A stretch of DNA of 64,000 bases from Himantopus leucocephalus (GCA_003993805.1 RSEF01000001.1:61542860-61606859); one strand, 5' to 3'. Shown: positions 1 to 13,339, counted from the stretch's first letter. Notes: generated from the letters alone by a model not told the origin. Numbers and translations: made by a program.

Positions 1-3000
1 ACTGGGACTCTTAATTACCTAGAACATTATTTCTTGCCTATCTGCAATTGTGAACTCTTAATTCATATGGAATGCTGATCACTGTCCTGAATTAACAGTA
101 TTATACCAACGTTTTCTGGAATCTAGTGGTTTGCTATTTGCCTGAGATGCTGTCAAAAACAGTGGGAGAAAGACACAAGCAACCAACACATAATAGTAAG
201 TAAAAGTTGCATTGCTATACACTTTCCTAAATTTCAAAGACTTAAAATTGCTGCTGTGTTTTTGAAGAACAATTAATTGCAGAATGCTCGATTTGTCATT
301 AGCTGTGCACTCTTCTTTCCTCGTGAAGAAGAAATTCTTAAACAATAATTCTAAAGGCCAACATTAAATTTCTAAGCATATTATATCATAGGTCTACTTT
401 TATGATATGACTAAATACGTATCAAGGAGAAGTCCTTTTGTTTTAGGAATCTCCTAGGAAAATATGTACAATACACTTCAGAAAGCTCATAAAAATTGGT
501 TTCCACATACAGTAAAGAAAAAACCTCACCCTTTTTTCTTCATGTCTACAAGCACAATGTATTGGCACATAATGCTTGTACAGAAGTGCATAAATGCTTC
601 ACTATTTGAACGTTTGTGGCACCTAAACCCCTTTAATTTCTATTTTCTCCCCATGTTTTTAATTACTTGCTTCCATTAACTGATACGATAAACAAGATTT
701 TTTTAAGTACACTTCTCAATACTTCTTTTTGCTTGTGAGGTGGGGTTTTTGTTGAGGTGTTTTTGGAGGTGGTGGTGGTTGGCTTTTAGTATTTTTAACT
801 TGTTTTTTGGCAAGCTATGTTTGGAAAGGTAGAGACAGCTGTCAGTTCTCCATAGGAAGCATTATCAGGAAGGATATTACAAGTTTGGTCAAGAGCTTTG
901 TAAGGTCACAGAAAACTGCAACTGCCTGATGATAAATACATCTTTAAAAAGAGACCACTCCAAAGATAAATTAGGTTAACACCATGGTTAACACTAGAAC
1001 TACTATTGTTTATTCATATGTTTTTGCTAAAAGTAAGAACTAAAGCAGAAAGTTACTGGAATCCAGGGAACAAAACCAAAACCATCACAAGTAGCAGCCA
1101 CTGTATTACAATAAAGTACTGTCACCCTAAATCGCATGCCTTCCTGATTTAAATGGGAAAACACAAGCTTTTGCTAAACACAGTAGCGCTTCTTACATGT
1201 AATCTGTGAGGATGACCCAGGACACTCATACAGTGGTAACTTAAAAAAAATAATGTAGAAGTGTCTCTTCTTCATTCCAAAAGGAATGGAAAAGTGTGAA
1301 GAAAAGCATTCTGCAGGCCATACAATCATACTTTTTCTAACAGCCTATTTAAAATTACCTAACCACAATACTTATGAAGTAGAACCAAAAGAAGTTATAG
1401 GAAATAGTCCATTAATCGCCAGAGATGATTGCCACCTCTTATGTTTAATAATCTGATAAGCAATTTTTGATTCATCCAGTTTTATAGTCCTGATAGTGTG
1501 CACCGTTCCCTAGCTGCATTTTTAAAAAGTTAACTTTATTTCATCCCTTCTGGAAATAAAGCATAGAGTAAACCACCTAGTCTAGACATGAAACTCTTAC
1601 TAATTGCTAAGTAAACAATCACTTCCTTATTTCTTAAGCAAAGACATTAGAAAGTTTAAGTGAAAAGTGTTCACTGTATCCTCAGGCATTTGTCTAAACT
1701 AAGCATAGCCTCCCACCAGGGAAAGAATTTCTTTTAACTATGCTGTTATTTCTGTGGAATTGGTGTCTGCCCAATCTCAGCAGTCACTCATCTGAGAGCT
1801 TTTCGTATTTGTACTGAGTGCAGCAGACGAGATTTTTGAAACCTTGATTGAGGGTTATCATTCCTTGTCTCTTTCCAGGAATGATAATTTACAGCTTCAG
1901 TGATGAATTTTACTTGCTGCTTATGTCATTCACAGATACAGTACCAGATCAATTTCTAACTTCAATCCCAATTAAGTATCTCTTGCTTTTTAATACAGTG
2001 GCTTCAGATAACTTAGAAATTTTAGAACATAGTAAATAATCTGTCCATTCATTCCCAAAAAGCAAGAAAGAAGTATTTTTAAATTAACTATATATTACTA
2101 TCAAAGAAGAATTGTCTCTTGTAAACTAAGTCAGCTCTAAAATATCTGTATTCCAGAAAGCTTAGATTCCTTCACAACATGGAAATTCACATCAGAAAGT
2201 TGTTTCAACATACAAAAATTCTAAGATGACAGGAACTTGCAAACCACATACAACATGGCTATAGTTAATCTTCCAGGCACATCAGTCCTAACAGAGAAAA
2301 CAGCTACATCAAAACCATTTAAAACATTCAGCATATAGATTCACATAAGTTCTGCATGTTTCTAGCGACAAAAAGAATTTTCACCTCAGTTGACAGTAGA
2401 TCTGAAGACTCCTCCTATCTTTAATTAACCACCTCTTCCTACCTACCATCGATGAATTTTGTTAAAGCATGGAACAGAGCTGTCTAATGTTTTACACCCT
2501 ATGCAAAAGCAGTGTATGATACATGACAGAAACGTAAGGTATTCATTGTTCCACAAAAAACTGCACTTCTAATCTATTCAGTTAAACCTTCTCTCTATCC
2601 TCTTTAAGGAAGGTGCCTCAGCATAAAGACAGGTCAACTCTTCGCTGCTATATAAAGTTGAAGGTTAAAATGCATAAGCTGATGTGGGAGACTATTTCCT
2701 GCTGAAAGAAAAGCCCTTTAAACACTAGAACTTCAAATCTCATTTGTCAGCTTATTGATGCTTCTATGCATACTGCCAGTGCAAAGCATCTATCTTCCTA
2801 TGAAGCCACTATATTGAAGAAACGGCCAATGCTACCTAGCAAAAAGGCTAGCATGACCTTATAGTAAATGTGATACAGAATTCAATCACTCACATAAGCA
2901 TTTAGAATTCAAAATTTCAGGTGAAGGACCAGACCTTTAGCTTTAATCAAATCCATCTGCTATGTTGGAAGCACCAGCTAGACTTACAGGAGGTCAGTAA

Positions 3001-4984
3001 GTGTAATTTATACATGGCTGACTTAAATGGGGAAGTGTACGAAGTAAGAGTCACCAACTTTTTCTTACGCTTTTTCTAAAGATTAGCTAAAAAAAAAAAA
3101 GAATACATTGGGCACCACTGGAAACAACCTTAGTTAAACCAGCCTTTGATAAGCTTGCTCTTAACTAACAAGTTGTTTTAAAGACAGGAAGGAGAACTTT
3201 ATTCTGCCTTTGAAGGTATCTCTACAACTTAAATTAGGAGGCAACACAGCTCAGAATAAAACACTCTCAGATGGGTCTTCCACTCACCATTGCAAGAATC
3301 TAGTTCGTAACACTGTTTCAGGTGGTAACTGGGTAGCATCTCTACTCTGAACTCAGCCACTCATCACTATATGGTTACCATATTTCTGTCAGACCTGCTG
3401 GGAAGGACTGTATCATTTAATTACAACATATTACCAGCTATAATGGGTGAATAAAGCAAGAACTGCCAGAACAACATCAATCTCTAAAGTGGCCCAGGCT
3501 TGTGCAACAAACCTGACAGACATCCAGTTGAAAGGTCTTCTGAAGCCACAACCAAAGGTAATTGGGACTTGTAAACTCTCAAAGAGCTGAAACTGAAAGG
3601 GAAACTCAGAAAGCATTTTCCATCTGGCTCGGTTAGCAGGGTGCATAAAAAAGGAAAGTGAGTAAAAAAGTAGCCCACTGTAATGCTCAAATTAATTATT
3701 CTGATTTTCGTTAACTACCAATGAAAAGTTTTAGATGCAGCCTCAAAGTGCACAACGCTCAGTAACAATTCTTTCTGAATAGTGAGACACAGTCACACTG
3801 CGCACGCCAGGAGACACTAGGGCACTGTTGCGGATTGGGGTGAAGATGGAAAGGAGGGCTCAAGTGCTTCAGCCCCTCAGACATGAAATATTTTATTGTT
3901 GAGCTTTCAATACTTGGATTTCATTTTGGAACTACTTAACTTTTTTTTATTTTCAACAGACAAAATGAAACTTGCTTCCCGGTAAAACACTGAAGTGTTT
4001 TTTGTTTGTTTGTTTGGGTTTTTTTTAGTCCTTTTTCTCTAGCTAGGTTCCATGTTAGTAATTTAGGAAAATATCCTTACTATACAGTTGCATAGGACCT
4101 CAGTTACCAAGAAATGGTACACGGATAAAGCAAATGTACCTGAGGAAAAGAACCCCAAACTGTACTTTGCTGACAGAACTTGGAACCAATGACATTTTGC
4201 CTGGAAAAGTCAGTCCCTTTTACTGTGAAAATGGATTTACTAATCCCTGCCAAGATTTTTAACAGTACAGAAAATAACTCGTAATGGTGATGTTCATTCT
4301 ATAATAATATTTTAGATCAAAACCTCCTCCCCAAAGGGAACTCCGCAAATAACCAAAACTGTCCATCATTCAATAAAAGCTACTCAAAGCTAAGTTTTCA
4401 CTCCAGGAAGCAAGAAGATACCAGTCAGTGAACCTCCAGCAGGTTTTCTCTTCTTTCATACTGCACTGAAGGATAACAATGTTTAAAGTCTGATTAAAAA
4501 CTCCACTAATGTTAAATACAGAACATGAATTTCAGTTTAATAAACAGTTACTTCAGGAAGATTGCCTCTGAACTAGGCTTTGATTTCTACTTTAAAACAT
4601 CAAAGAAAATCATGTACATTTCAGGGATTATTTTTTTTTTTAATATAACATTATTTCTCAAGGTAATATGCAGAGCAGCTTAAGCCCTGAATTCCTCTAC
4701 CCTCAGCAAAAGCCCTTAGTCTGACCTCAAGACACTGCACTACAATTTGTTACAATTTATGACCCAGCTACATTAACCATACTCCTTGGTAAGTGGAAAT
4801 CCACAACCGCTGAATTCAAGTCTTAACTCAGAACAGAACTTTTTAGCATTTGAAATTTTGAGAAAGGTGAAATACACAATTCCCTCTTTTTACCCACATT
4901 ATAATTTTAGTTAAATCAGCTTTGTTCCCATAAAGCCATAAAGGAAAAAGAAAGCATCATTCCATTCACAATTCAATACAGCTG
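1..4984. other. AT-rich stretch without recognised gene
   Basis: Read on both strands, this stretch shows no coding exon, RNA gene or transposon that I can support. The open frames are short (under about 90 codons), overlap each other in opposite strands and match nothing I know. There are G/T-rich low-complexity tracts near 735-783 and 3,997-4,026. It could be intron, 3' untranslated sequence or intergenic DNA. Confidence 0.5.
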
Positions 4985-5132
4985 TGTGCGACTGGCTTCG
5001 GCCCCAGGCCACAAGCCAGGAACTTCTGAGTTCAAGTCTGGCTCTGCCACTGACTTTCTGTGTGGCCTTCAGAGAGCCTCTAAATTTCTCTGCTGCTCCT
5101 CTTCAATCTGTACGCTTACCTTACAGAATGGC
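4985..5132 (+). mobile_element. MIR-type SINE relic (CORE-SINE)
   Basis: The stretch reads like the body of a MIR element: a tRNA-like head, then 'gagttcaagtctggctctgc' (5,030-5,049), 'cactgactttctgtgtggcc', and a pyrimidine-rich part that corresponds to the usual 'cctcagtttcctcatctgt' segment. The order and spacing match the family. MIR elements are ancient in amniotes and scarce in birds. The copy is diverged and has no clear target-site duplication. It lies about 170 bp upstream of a CR1 fragment in the same orientation. Confidence 0.75.
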
Positions 5133-5302
5133 ACATGCTTTTTTGGTGTGGACTTTTCCCAAACAAAAAACCTGAACTGACTTTGAGAGCAATTTTTACT
5201 ATGGCTTTAACGGCTAAGGCCCACTAAGAAGTCTCCACGTCAGCTGATGCCTGGTAGTTTTTAACTGCATTAACTGCCAACACACACATATTACATATAA
5301 GT

Positions 5303-5490
5303 GCAGGACTAGGGAGGTGATTGTCCCCCTGTACTCAGCACTGGNNNNNNNNNNNNNNNNNNNNNNNNNNNNNNNNNNNNNNNNNNNNNNNNNNNNNNNN
5401 NNNNNNNNNNNNNNNNNNNNNNNNNNNNNNNNNNNNNNNNNNNNATCTTAAAGGTCCCTTCCAATCTAGACAATTCTATGATTTTATAGG
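5303..5490 (+). mobile_element. CR1 LINE fragment interrupted by assembly gap
   Basis: Left of the gap, 'gggaggtgattgtccccctg' followed by 'tactcagcactgg' matches a segment that lies a few hundred bases before the CR1 3' end. Right of the gap, 'aaggtcccttccaatctaga' and 'attctatgatttta' are the CR1 3' terminus. The element is a 5'-truncated, plus-strand copy. The 100 Ns stand for the missing middle, which in the CR1 consensus would be longer than 100 bp. Confidence 0.9.
5345..5444. other. Assembly gap, exactly 100 N
   Basis: There are exactly 100 consecutive Ns, a conventional placeholder for a gap of unknown size. Both flanks belong to one CR1 element. Confidence 0.98.
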
Positions 5491-8400
5491 CATATACATA
5501 CATACATGATACACAAATATCAAAATATGTAGGAAGTTGGAAAATAGAAAATGAATTATTTCAAAGTTTTTTAACAAACAGGATGAAAAAATGAAATCTA
5601 GTTGTCTGCTATAATTAAACTTACAACACAGAACAACCTACAACCTTGTTCTTATTAACCGACTGAGTCAGTGATGAAGTCTGTTTTTAACCGCTTAACT
5701 TTAAATGCACAGGGCATGCAATGCTCAAGCTCCAATGATTACAACAACCGATATTTTAGAATATTACTTTAACAATAGAAAAATAGCCTAGGAATGTGAA
5801 GGGGAAAAAGGATTTAGGCTTAACCAAGTTACCTAGCACTAACTGAAACATCATTTAAAGTGTAAGTTTTGTTAAGAAAAAGATCAAGGGAAGTTACAAA
5901 AACTTAAGCTGACCATATACTTGCAAGTCTACTGTAGAAGAGTTTCACTTCACATTATTTAGATTGAAGGAGAATGTAATGGAGACTGACACAAGCTAAC
6001 CTCAGCTTTTGCTGAACTCAAATGATCCAATCACGCAAATACAGCTCATCACCTTTAAAACAGTATACGCTGCCTTTAAATCCCCCCTGGGGAAAAACCT
6101 TGTCCCCAAAACTTTACCGAGACAGGCTGATTTTCCAAAAATTAACCTGTTCAGTTATTCACAGCCTAACCACCGAGAGTTAGCTTAAAGAACTAAGAAA
6201 CTGTAGCTTTATGGTACATTAAGCTGCTATTGTAAATCCTAGACTCTCAAAGTTTAGCCTCCACCTGCTTTCACCTTTTCCACCTTGTTTTATGTAAAAT
6301 CTGGTAAGACGACACTTCCTACAGTTTTTCTGTATCAGGACATAGAATTTATTTGTAGAAAGTAGTAAATGTGAAGCAAAACTGTCTCCCAATTAACAAC
6401 GCAGCAGAGTAAATTAATTCAGAATACTGTGTTATTTTGTGATAAAAACAGGTGTTCAAGGACTTAATCAGAAACAGCCATTCCAGAATAGCTACCATGC
6501 AAAGATGAGGTGGTTAAATGCAAATTCAGGTAGCTTTTGCACAAGGACAACTAAACTGGTTCAAACTGCTGAAAAATTAGCAGCATGTAAGATGTAGGAT
6601 TCTCCCATCCTAGGTCATTTACTAAAACTTTCCACTGCAATTCAGTGATTACATTTGCTGATTTAAAGCCCTGAAAGTTAGAGAAATACCATCGTGAAGA
6701 AGTACACCTAAACAATCTATTAGGAAGATTAAATCTTTACCCAAATGACATTTTGTTTGCAGCTTCCTACATCACACTACCATCAGATGAAGCAGTCATG
6801 AATACTACAGCAAGGCCAGTATATTGGTTAGCAAGCATTCCTGCCGGGGTAATCTAGATAGTCTCTGAACAGGATTACAGGACATAGGTAAAGACAAAAT
6901 AAAACAAAAATAACCCTAATGCCTTGTCCACTTTCTCTAAGCATTGTTTGGTCTGGTTGAGTTGTATCAAACCGACAATCTGAGCATTACCTGCAAAAGA
7001 ATGGAACACTAACGCAAGGCTATTTAATTTAAAATTCCCATGAATATTGCTATAACTGACTTCTGTAGCACCAGCTGGAGCCTTCTTTTACACCAAGTTC
7101 AAAAAAGTTTTTAGGGTTTTACTTCAGGTTAACCACTTATTTTCACAGGCCATTTGAACCTAGTCAACATTTAGATTCAAAACAGTGCACATGAAGGTGT
7201 AATCACATCCACAAAGAGAAACAGAGCTACGCAGAGAATGACACATGTATAACCCAAATAGGGTATCCTCTATTTCCATGCGCTGTATTTTTTAACCACT
7301 TTAAAAATATTTATTATTTTCTTTAGTGTTTATGATAGAAGCTCATTTGAATAAAATACTGGAGTAATAACACTAATAGTATCCAAGTAAAGCCTAACAG
7401 AATAGGAAAGGTTTATTTATATAGTCTTAACTAGAATTTAGAAAAATACATTTTCAGAAATTCACATGGGGATCTAATTACTATTTTCTATTTGCAGGAC
7501 AGCCAGTTTTTGATGCACATATGAATAAGGTAGGAAAGGATGTTAGCTAAGTTTAGGCTCCTTCTGCCCTCCCCTCCCCGGCATATAGAAGGTATCCATT
7601 TTCATTTTCACTGTCTTCAAACTCTCCCCAGTAAGAGGTAAAATAGCCTGTAAAAAATCCAGCACGAGTTACTAGATTAGAATTTCCAAGCATTAAAATA
7701 CCAAAATTCACTTGTATGTTGTGATCAAATCATCCTCCCTATGAATTGTTCAGCAAAAAGCTGAGCATAAACATGCTGTATTTTTAGCTGGCAAAGTGAC
7801 GTATCAGAATATATCAGTCTCGCTTTAGCTGATGAAGTAAGTTCTCAGTAGTAGTCACCCTCTTGCCAAAGAAAGCTGTTTTGTAGACAAGTATATCTAG
7901 AGTATCAACACAGAATTAGAACCATGTGTTTTAAATCAGACCCTGAATCTAGCATGATTGCTTAACTGAAATTATATACAATTAAAAATATAAATGTTAA
8001 TACAGAAGCTGCAACACTAACATGAACGCTGCCCCATTAGGACTCCAATATTAAGTTGCAATGTTTTCTACTACAAACAGTAAAATTTAGACCAGGGAAA
8101 AAATGTGGCAGAAACATGGAAGACATTTTGAGGAAGGTGTAAGCGACACAGGACACTGCACCCTGGAGAACTGGACGGCTCAGGCATAACCAAGTTCACA
8201 AATGTAGGCTGAACCATGATGACAACACGTCTGTGTACATTTGCCACAGAGCACATGTAAAATGGGACAATTGAGCTCAACTCTAATTAATGGTTAAGTG
8301 GCATTAACAGAATATATATTTAACCTTTCCTGTTTTCATATAGGTCAACTAGCCCCAAAAGCTCAAAATCTACAAACGCTATGGTTTGTATGTGGTTAAA

Positions 8401-10567
8401 AAAATAAATTCCAGCAGTCTCACTGCAGCTGAAGTTTTGCATGTTCACAGTAAGTGGTGGCTGTGCCCAATAGCCACTATGAAATTACAGATGAACTGTA
8501 GCTTATGATTGTGCTGTTTAACAAATGCTGTGCTTAAAAAAGGAAAAAAAATTACTGAGAATACTAGAAGTAATTTTTCTATTGTTTTATTTTTCTAAGA
8601 AAATACTTCTCTGATTCAGAAATGGAGAGAGTGTTCAGCTCGAGTGCAAATCAGCTTTTGGGTTCTGCTGTTATACCCCTATCTGTATGTCAGGAAGCCC
8701 TAACTCTGCAACCACAAAGAACACTGGGAAAGATGAGCACTCTCCCCTTATTTCATAATTTAAGCACGCACAGCAGAGTTTTGTGTACTCTTAAGGAATT
8801 AAAAGAATGGCCGCCTTCATTCGTGCCTTTCTGCTTTTTAGTTGCTTTAGTAAGTATCCTGTTCAAAGCACATTCAACTATGGAGCTAAGTCCCAAAATA
8901 ATGGGGTTTTGACACAAATTAAACTACTGCTTATTCATTTGCAGAGAATGTATGTATCCATAAAAATAAAAACAAAAACACTGAAGTGATTTTTCCTAGA
9001 CTACCTCCATCTTGTGTTTCACTGCTCTTATTGAGCTACCTCAAATCTGTTGACCCCCCTTACTGTTCAAAATGCTCTGAAGTTAAGGCCTCACAAGTAC
9101 CATCCGAAGAAGAGAAGCACTCCCCTGATGGCGTGAAATAACACAGTTTTATCTTTATGCTTTGTTTTGGTTTTGTTGTTGTAGTAAATTCCAAGGCTGC
9201 ATTTCACTTCTAGAAGTCTCAATTTAACAAAAATTTGTATTAATACATGCGCTTTGTAGTTTTAAGCATTTTTCCACCTATCAATATCTAAGTGCTTTTA
9301 GATAATTTTCTCTGCCTAACATATACAAGCATCCATTTAATTAATTCAGACACAAATTGTAACACTGAAAGGAACAGTACTCAGCTCTCACACTTGCTAC
9401 CTGTGGTTTTTAACAAGACTCCCCTCAGTATTTTCTCTCCAGGTGTATTAGCCCACATTTTTCTGTGCTGCTTAACCCTTGGTTTGATTTGCTCTGCCTT
9501 TAAAGATCATCTCATCATGTTTTATTAACATACCTTCTCTTGGGTACCTGAAATAACAACAGGGTTCATATCCTCTTTTATGTTTTCCCACATGACTAAA
9601 TGAGATAATTAAAAGTAGTCCTGGAACTACAATATTTTGAAAGAGGATCAAGGTTTGTCTTTCAATTCACCTGTACTATAATGTCCACATATCACATCAA
9701 CCAGTTCTTAAGACATGACTTTTCAGAAGTGATTATAAGTATATAATTCTAGCAGCACCAGAGCATTTCGGCCCTGAACTATAATGCCCGCTAACCGTAC
9801 ACAGACACAAAAATAACTTTTAAAATGAGAACATCCATAAAGCCTTAGGAACTCCTTTCAGNAAAAAAAAAAAAAAAAAAAGAGTTTGCATATATTCACG
9901 CTGCTCCCAAAATATATGCTTTGCCTCTACAAAGAGGAAAAAGAAACTGTTGTCTTCTTGGGTTGGAAGCCTATGTACAAAGGAGAAAAAGAATTTAAGC
10001 AGTGAAATGTACTAAAATGTACACCTCTGGAGCTGGAGTTCACCACAGATGCAGCAAGGCACCATTTTTCTTGTGCCCTTCAAAACAATTATGGCACCAT
10101 CACTAAAACAAAATAGAAATATTTTCAGTATATAGTATTTTTTATCTCCATGATGCCTCCACATTTGCCCTCAATGCTGAAATGGCCAAAAAGTGTTATC
10201 TTGACACCCAGCTTCAGATATCTTGTTTGACCAATATTTGAAATATGGCACATGTAATCATACTAACTAAATGCCAGTGTCACAGTAGCAACTAGAGCTG
10301 CTGTTTCTTGAAGTGAATACAGAACTTCTCTTGCATTGAGAAGCATTAAATCTTCGTATTCACCTAAACTGATTTTTACATCTGTTTATCAAATTAATTC
10401 TGCAGCAATAATTATAGTTAAATATTTAAAGTTTAGCCACTTAAAATCTACCCAGCTTCCTCAGCAGGATTCTTCTAAGTGAAAAAACATCGTACTTTTG
10501 CCCTGACAGTACATGCCACCCTTTACAAGACTTTCAGGAACCCAATCCCTTTGACAGCACACGAAGC
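5491..10567. other. AT-rich stretch without recognised gene
   Basis: No transposon, RNA gene or convincing coding exon is seen. Open frames here (for example 8,622-8,912 plus) lack recognisable similarity or domain character. One poly-A run with an ambiguous base occurs at 9,862-9,881. Confidence 0.5.
9862..9881. repeat. Poly-A run preceded by one N
   Basis: A single N at 9,862 is followed by 19 A residues. The N probably marks an unresolved homopolymer length rather than a real variant base. Confidence 0.9.
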
Positions 10568-10577
10568 ATAGCTTTTT
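10568..10577. repeat. Left target-site duplication of the U2 retrocopy
   Basis: ATAGCTTTTT at this position is repeated perfectly at 10,617-10,626. The two copies bracket the U2 fragment, as expected for a target-primed retrotransposition event. Confidence 0.75.
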
Positions 10578-10618
10578 CACAGAATCACTTGATCTCAGCC
10601 AAAAGGCCGAGAAGTGAT
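10578..10618 (-). pseudogene. Retroposed 5' fragment of U2 snRNA with CR1-like tail
   Basis: Read on the minus strand, the first 33 nt match the 5' end of U2 spliceosomal RNA, including the conserved core 'CTTCTCGGCCTTTTGGCT', with only two differences (G to A at U2 position 4 and A to G at position 23). The match starts at the very first U2 nucleotide and stops after 'GATCAAGTG', before the rest of the branch-point region and all later stem-loops, so it cannot be a functional U2 gene. It is followed directly by ATTCTGTG, the 8-mer of CR1 3' tails. Perfect 10-bp copies of ATAGCTTTTT (plus strand) flank it, so the terminal AT of U2 is shared with the duplication. I infer a CR1-mobilised chimeric retrocopy. 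A plain truncated U2 with a small internal deletion before a diverged 'ATCTGTTC' is the alternative reading of the tail. Confidence 0.85.
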
Positions 10619-10626
10619 AGCTTTTT
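10617..10626. repeat. Right target-site duplication of the U2 retrocopy
   Basis: This second copy of ATAGCTTTTT is identical to 10,568-10,577 and abuts the 5' end of the U2 fragment (minus orientation). Confidence 0.75.
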
Positions 10627-13339
10627 AGAGCTAAACATCCTATGTATCTTATTTTCCTGCCTCAAATCTCGAGTTGCTTAAATAGGTAGGAAACCAATAC
10701 TTAACAAGCTGAAACAGCTCTTAGGAAGGAGGTAGGTTTCTTTTTAGTCCATTAAAGCAAAAAACCCCTCAAACTTTTCAGTTATAAAACAACTGCCAGC
10801 TGAAGACAATACCAAATGTGCAGATTCCAACAAATATTGTTCAAAATAAACTGTAAATTAAACTTCTCACCTTCCATCCTGGTCACTAAAAGGAAAGTAG
10901 ATCCATAACGACGAGAATTAAAGAATTCTGCTTCAAGCTATGAGCCCCAACATGCTTTTGCAGTGGTACTAGGAAATTCTCTTCCAGCAATACGCTAATT
11001 CTATAGATTTTTCTTCATGTATATATATTTGGATGCTGTCTCCTCTACTCAGCCATCTATTAATAAGTAAGAGACAAAGGTCTCAAAAGGTTAAGTTTAA
11101 CTGAAACTAGCCAGCACAGACTGTATGATCCTATGAAGTCGCCCCCCCGCCCGCCCCTTCCCAGCAGGAGAGAAAGAGGCTAAAAAAAGCTGCTGAAAGT
11201 AAGAATACTGATTTTTCAGACACTTGTTTCCCCTCATTTTTTTCGCCATTAGAACTGCAGATTCCTGTATATTGAAGCTCAATGGTAACAAGGCTTTTCT
11301 TGTCAATTATTTCTCAAGAATCTCTTAGATGTAGTGCAAAAAACTCCAGGGGCTCTGCTGACTACACACTTCACTGTAGTTTTCAACCTACTAAAATAGT
11401 CTGCTTTGGAAAGGGACTGATTCCTGTAGATACCAATAACAACTGACATACAAATGCAAACAGAAAAAAAAGAAATAAGCTTCCGAACCCAGTCATGACT
11501 ATAAACCGACGAAGTAAAAAAGGCTCCCCTACCCCAACACTTCTGCAAGCTTCAAACTGATCTAGAAATTGCAACTCGAGTCAACTCTCTCAAAATGATT
11601 TTAAATAAGTATTTTTTTACCCTTTGTACTGCAGCAACATACTGCATGCAAACAGTACTGAGAATTGCCCAGACTCGCACTTTTAAAATCCTATCGTTTC
11701 ACAGACTGCAGAGTCCTCAACACTGCACTAAAAAAAGATTTGGTAGGTCAAAGACATATTTATATGAGGAAGTATTTTAATTGGTCCTTCCTATTTACAG
11801 TGTACTGTCTTACAAAGCTGCTTAAATGTTTGACAGACTCTGTGCTGGAACCACTTCTATTACTCTCAATAGTTGCTTTTTGTCTGAACCATGACAGCTT
11901 CTATAGCTATAAGCAGCTGCACTTACTAGAAAATATCCTGTATTCCATCTTCCTAATTATCAAGCTATGCTAACATTTACACGATTTGGAAGTGATTACT
12001 GACAGTAATGCACAAAAACAAAAATACACAGGAAAGTCAAGTACTTCTCTCAAGTGCAGATTCTGGGAAGGCTACGTCCTACAGTACTGCTAATTCAGGA
12101 CAAAACTTAGGTTTTCATGACATCCTGAGTTCAGTCATCCTATGCTATGGCACTTATCACATAAACTACGTAATTGATGTTTTTGTCCAGTAAGTACCAA
12201 ATCTGAGAATACTACTACTTTATATTGCATTTGAAAACAGTTCTAATGTCCAATTAAGTTTGTCAATCAACAGGTACATTCAACATATTCTGGCTACAGC
12301 AGGATGTCCACTAAGCCCAAGAAGGCTTTCAGTTAACAAAAGCCATCAGGCTGCATCAGGTCAAACACACAGAACATTTTTGTAATACTCCCTCACACAG
12401 ATACATGCCAATAATATGACAGTGGAATCTAATCAAGTTCATTAACCCTAAACAGGGAGAATGTATTACTTCATACACAAACGGGGTTATCAATTACTAC
12501 TAAACTTTTAAAGACCAAAAGTATCAGCACAACACACTATACCAAATTTGAGTGGAGTTCTTTTTTATTGGCTTGCTCTAATTTAAAATTAAAAAACACC
12601 TTTAATTTCCAAGAGAAACTCAACATACTGCAGAATTATTTCAAATATTTGCTAGCCAGTGGGGGAAAAAAAAAGCACCCTAATATATACTACTACAAGA
12701 CTATAATGAGGACAGTCAGATACATTTTCAGTAGCCGTATCCATATCTGTCTCCTCCATTTGTATTTAACTGTATGGATGTAAGGCCACAAAGAAATATA
12801 AAATGTGACCCATCTTGTAGGTTTACAAATTTGACCTGCTAACCATAATCAATGCACACATAAGCTGCAATATGAAACTACATTCACTTGGTTATTTGCT
12901 TAATTATCTGCTACTTAAATATCCAGCTACAGAAAATATCACAGTAAAAGGCCTATCAGGAAGGGGTAAAGAATAATGTATACCATCACAGAGAATTTTT
13001 TTTCCGTTTAACCTCACAGAAAGGAGCATTACATCACACTCTTACAATGCAGGAGGAGGGGCCTGTTCTCAGAAAGCAAGCTTCAGCTATTTCCCTTTAA
13101 TTTTCTACTTGGTTCTGGAGGGAGATGCAAAAATAACTTGGATTTAAATTTTTAGTAATGTAGAAGACGGGGGGAAAAAAAGCGAGAAAACATAGCTTTT
13201 CACCTACATTTACAAACACGCCGGTGAATACCTGTTTTCTGAAGCATACAGAGCGAAAGCCTACCAAACATCAGCAGCACCCAGCACCTTGCATTTGCAA
13301 GCGTGCATTCCTAAATATCTGCCCCACATTTTATCAGTC
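10627..13339. other. AT-rich stretch upstream of CpG region, no recognised gene
   Basis: Overlapping short open frames occur around 11,100-12,200 on both strands but have no recognisable motifs. On the minus strand there is a possible 15-bp microexon at 10,871-10,885, listed separately. No repeat family is recognised. Confidence 0.45.
10871..10885 (-). other. Possible 15-nt microexon
   Basis: On the minus strand a good pyrimidine tract and acceptor (ending 'ctactttccttttag') is followed by 15 nt and then a strong donor, GAAG|GTGAGAAG. The length is divisible by three. Such short acceptor-donor pairs also arise by chance, and no neighbouring exon supports it, so this is only a candidate. Confidence 0.15.

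Noticed and set aside
10586..10618. Functional U2 snRNA gene
   Set aside because: Only the first 33 nt of U2 are present. The rest of the RNA and the snRNA promoter elements are absent.
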